Position numbers and translations under genes: made by a program
Shown: piece after piece, positions 5,139 to 5,768 of the stretch
How the letters are laid out: every line of letters begins with the position of its first letter
Numbering within the stretch: the first letter of the stretch is position 1
Notes under the pieces: generated by a model
Told to the model about the DNA's origin: nothing
Seen by the model: only the letters and a program-made list of their open reading frames with translations
The model's database searches: none
Source of the DNA: Candidatus Poseidoniia archaeon
GTDB taxonomy: Archaea; Thermoplasmatota; Poseidoniia; MGIII; CG-Epi1
Direction of reading: 5' to 3'
DNA: 5,768 nucleotides
Assembly (NCBI GenBank): GCA_022449705.1
Contig: JAKURS010000066.1
Coordinates: 1 to 5,768, forward strand

Positions 5139-5768
5139 TCACTTCCACAGGAAGAACGTGTCACCACCGTCGCGTACCGCACTCACGCTGCCGTCCCACT
5201 CGGCGGGCGCACGCGCCTCGACCGTGCGCATTGTGAACGGATCGAGCAACTGCAGCTCGCGCCCACGCCGGCTCACCACCTGCACCTCGCGCTCCTCGCC
5301 CAGCCGGCGCGCCGCCTCCAGCTCGGAGAGCTTCGGCTTCCAGTCCGGCCGCGTTTCCGACGCGCAGCAGAGCCGGGCGCGTCGCCGCTCGATGGCAGCG
5401 ACGCGCCAGACCGCACCGTCGTGGAGTACGGCATCGCCCGCCAGGACCGGCGGCAGGCGCACGCCGAAGGTGTGCCGCAGCAGGTCGCGCCCTTCGCGAC
5501 GGCCGACCAGCGACGAAGTTTCCTTAACTTCGCCGCCCAGCACCAGCAGCAGTGCGCGCGAGAGCGCCCGCGCGCGGTCGGTCGACGAGAGCTGAAAGTC
5601 GTACCCGCCGCGCACCGGCCCGTCCTCGGTCGCGAAGAATTGCGGCGCGCCCTCCGCGAGCGCAGCGTTGACGCGCGCGACCGCCGCCTTCAGCACCGCC
5701 TGGCGGGGGGTCCGCAGCTGGAGCGTCGCCTCGTAGTAGCCGCCCGCCTGCCGCGAGCAGCTGGTGCA
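5139..5768 (-). CDS. NMD3-family protein, C-terminal part (N-terminus beyond window edge)
   Basis: The frame is open from the right edge to TGA at 5139-5141, giving 209 residues. The first visible residues, CTSCSRQAGGYYEATLQLR, match the last CxxC zinc knuckle and following GGYYEA strand of archaeal NMD3-like proteins; earlier zinc knuckles would lie outside the window. KETSSLVGRREGRDLLRHTF followed by VRLPPVLAGD is the conserved NMD3 core, and an OB-like beta region (residues about 110-165) precedes the end at FFLWK. In eukaryotes NMD3 is the export adaptor of the 60S subunit; archaea lack a nucleus and the protein is thought to act on the large ribosomal subunit, so its role here is inferred. 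A GTG at 5696 is internal to the conserved sequence and is not the start. The visible C-terminus appears full-length. The next signal downstream is the TATA box at 5099-5108. Confidence 0.85.
   Translation of the reverse strand, partial: CTSCSRQAGGYYEATLQLRTPRQAVLKAAVARVNAALAEGAPQFFATEDGPVRGGYDFQLSSTDRARALSRALLLVLGGEVKETSSLVGRREGRDLLRHTFGVRLPPVLAGDAVLHDGAVWRVAAIERRRARLCCASETRPDWKPKLSELEAARRLGEEREVQVVSRRGRELQLLDPFTMRTVEARAPAEWDGSVSAVRDGGDTFFLWK

Overview
The window is GC-rich archaeal chromosome. The evidence is eukaryote/archaeal-type information-processing genes (ribosomal protein L37e, an NMD3-family protein, an MCT-1-like PUA protein), TATA-like boxes at archaeal spacing, several start codons that look leaderless, and a large exported NEW3-type beta-sandwich protein. 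The mixture fits a euryarchaeal-grade lineage, possibly a marine Thermoplasmatota (Poseidoniales/MGII or MGIII-like) genome. That placement is inference from gene style; no rRNA marker is present.

Layout. On the minus strand, 1-1313 holds the N-terminal 437 residues of a secreted or surface protein that runs off the left edge. Upstream of it on the same strand is a PUA-domain RNA-binding protein (1350-1847). A 47-nt intergenic gap then separates this gene from the divergent UDP-glucose 6-dehydrogenase gene (1895-3208, plus strand). One AT-rich element sits exactly midway in the gap, about 24 nt from each start codon, and looks like a shared bidirectional TATA element. Next on the plus strand is a tight two-gene unit: ribosomal protein L37e (3277-3441, only 54 residues) and purF (3441-4844), with stop and start sharing one base. 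The unit has its own TATA box, a short leader with a possible hairpin, and a GGTGA ribosome-binding site.

Beyond purF the minus strand resumes. A tail-to-tail junction of 8 nt is followed by two tiny overlapping reading frames (4853-4993 and 4990-5067). One encodes the C-terminal part of a winged-helix DNA-binding domain and the other a signal-peptide-like hydrophobic segment. They look like the two ends of a membrane-anchored winged-helix protein whose middle has been lost, yet promoter and ribosome-binding site are intact. The right edge (5139-5768, minus) is the C-terminal 209 residues of an NMD3-family protein.

Functionally the core is housekeeping: translation (L37e, PUA protein, NMD3), purine synthesis (PurF) and nucleotide-sugar supply (UGDH). 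The accessory parts are the exported protein and the winged-helix remnant. No CRISPR array, insertion sequence, tRNA or rRNA was seen, and no clear new defence or mobile system is present. The most interesting signals are the minimal divergent promoter, the apparent split between leaderless and Shine-Dalgarno genes, and the collapsed signal-peptide/winged-helix locus.
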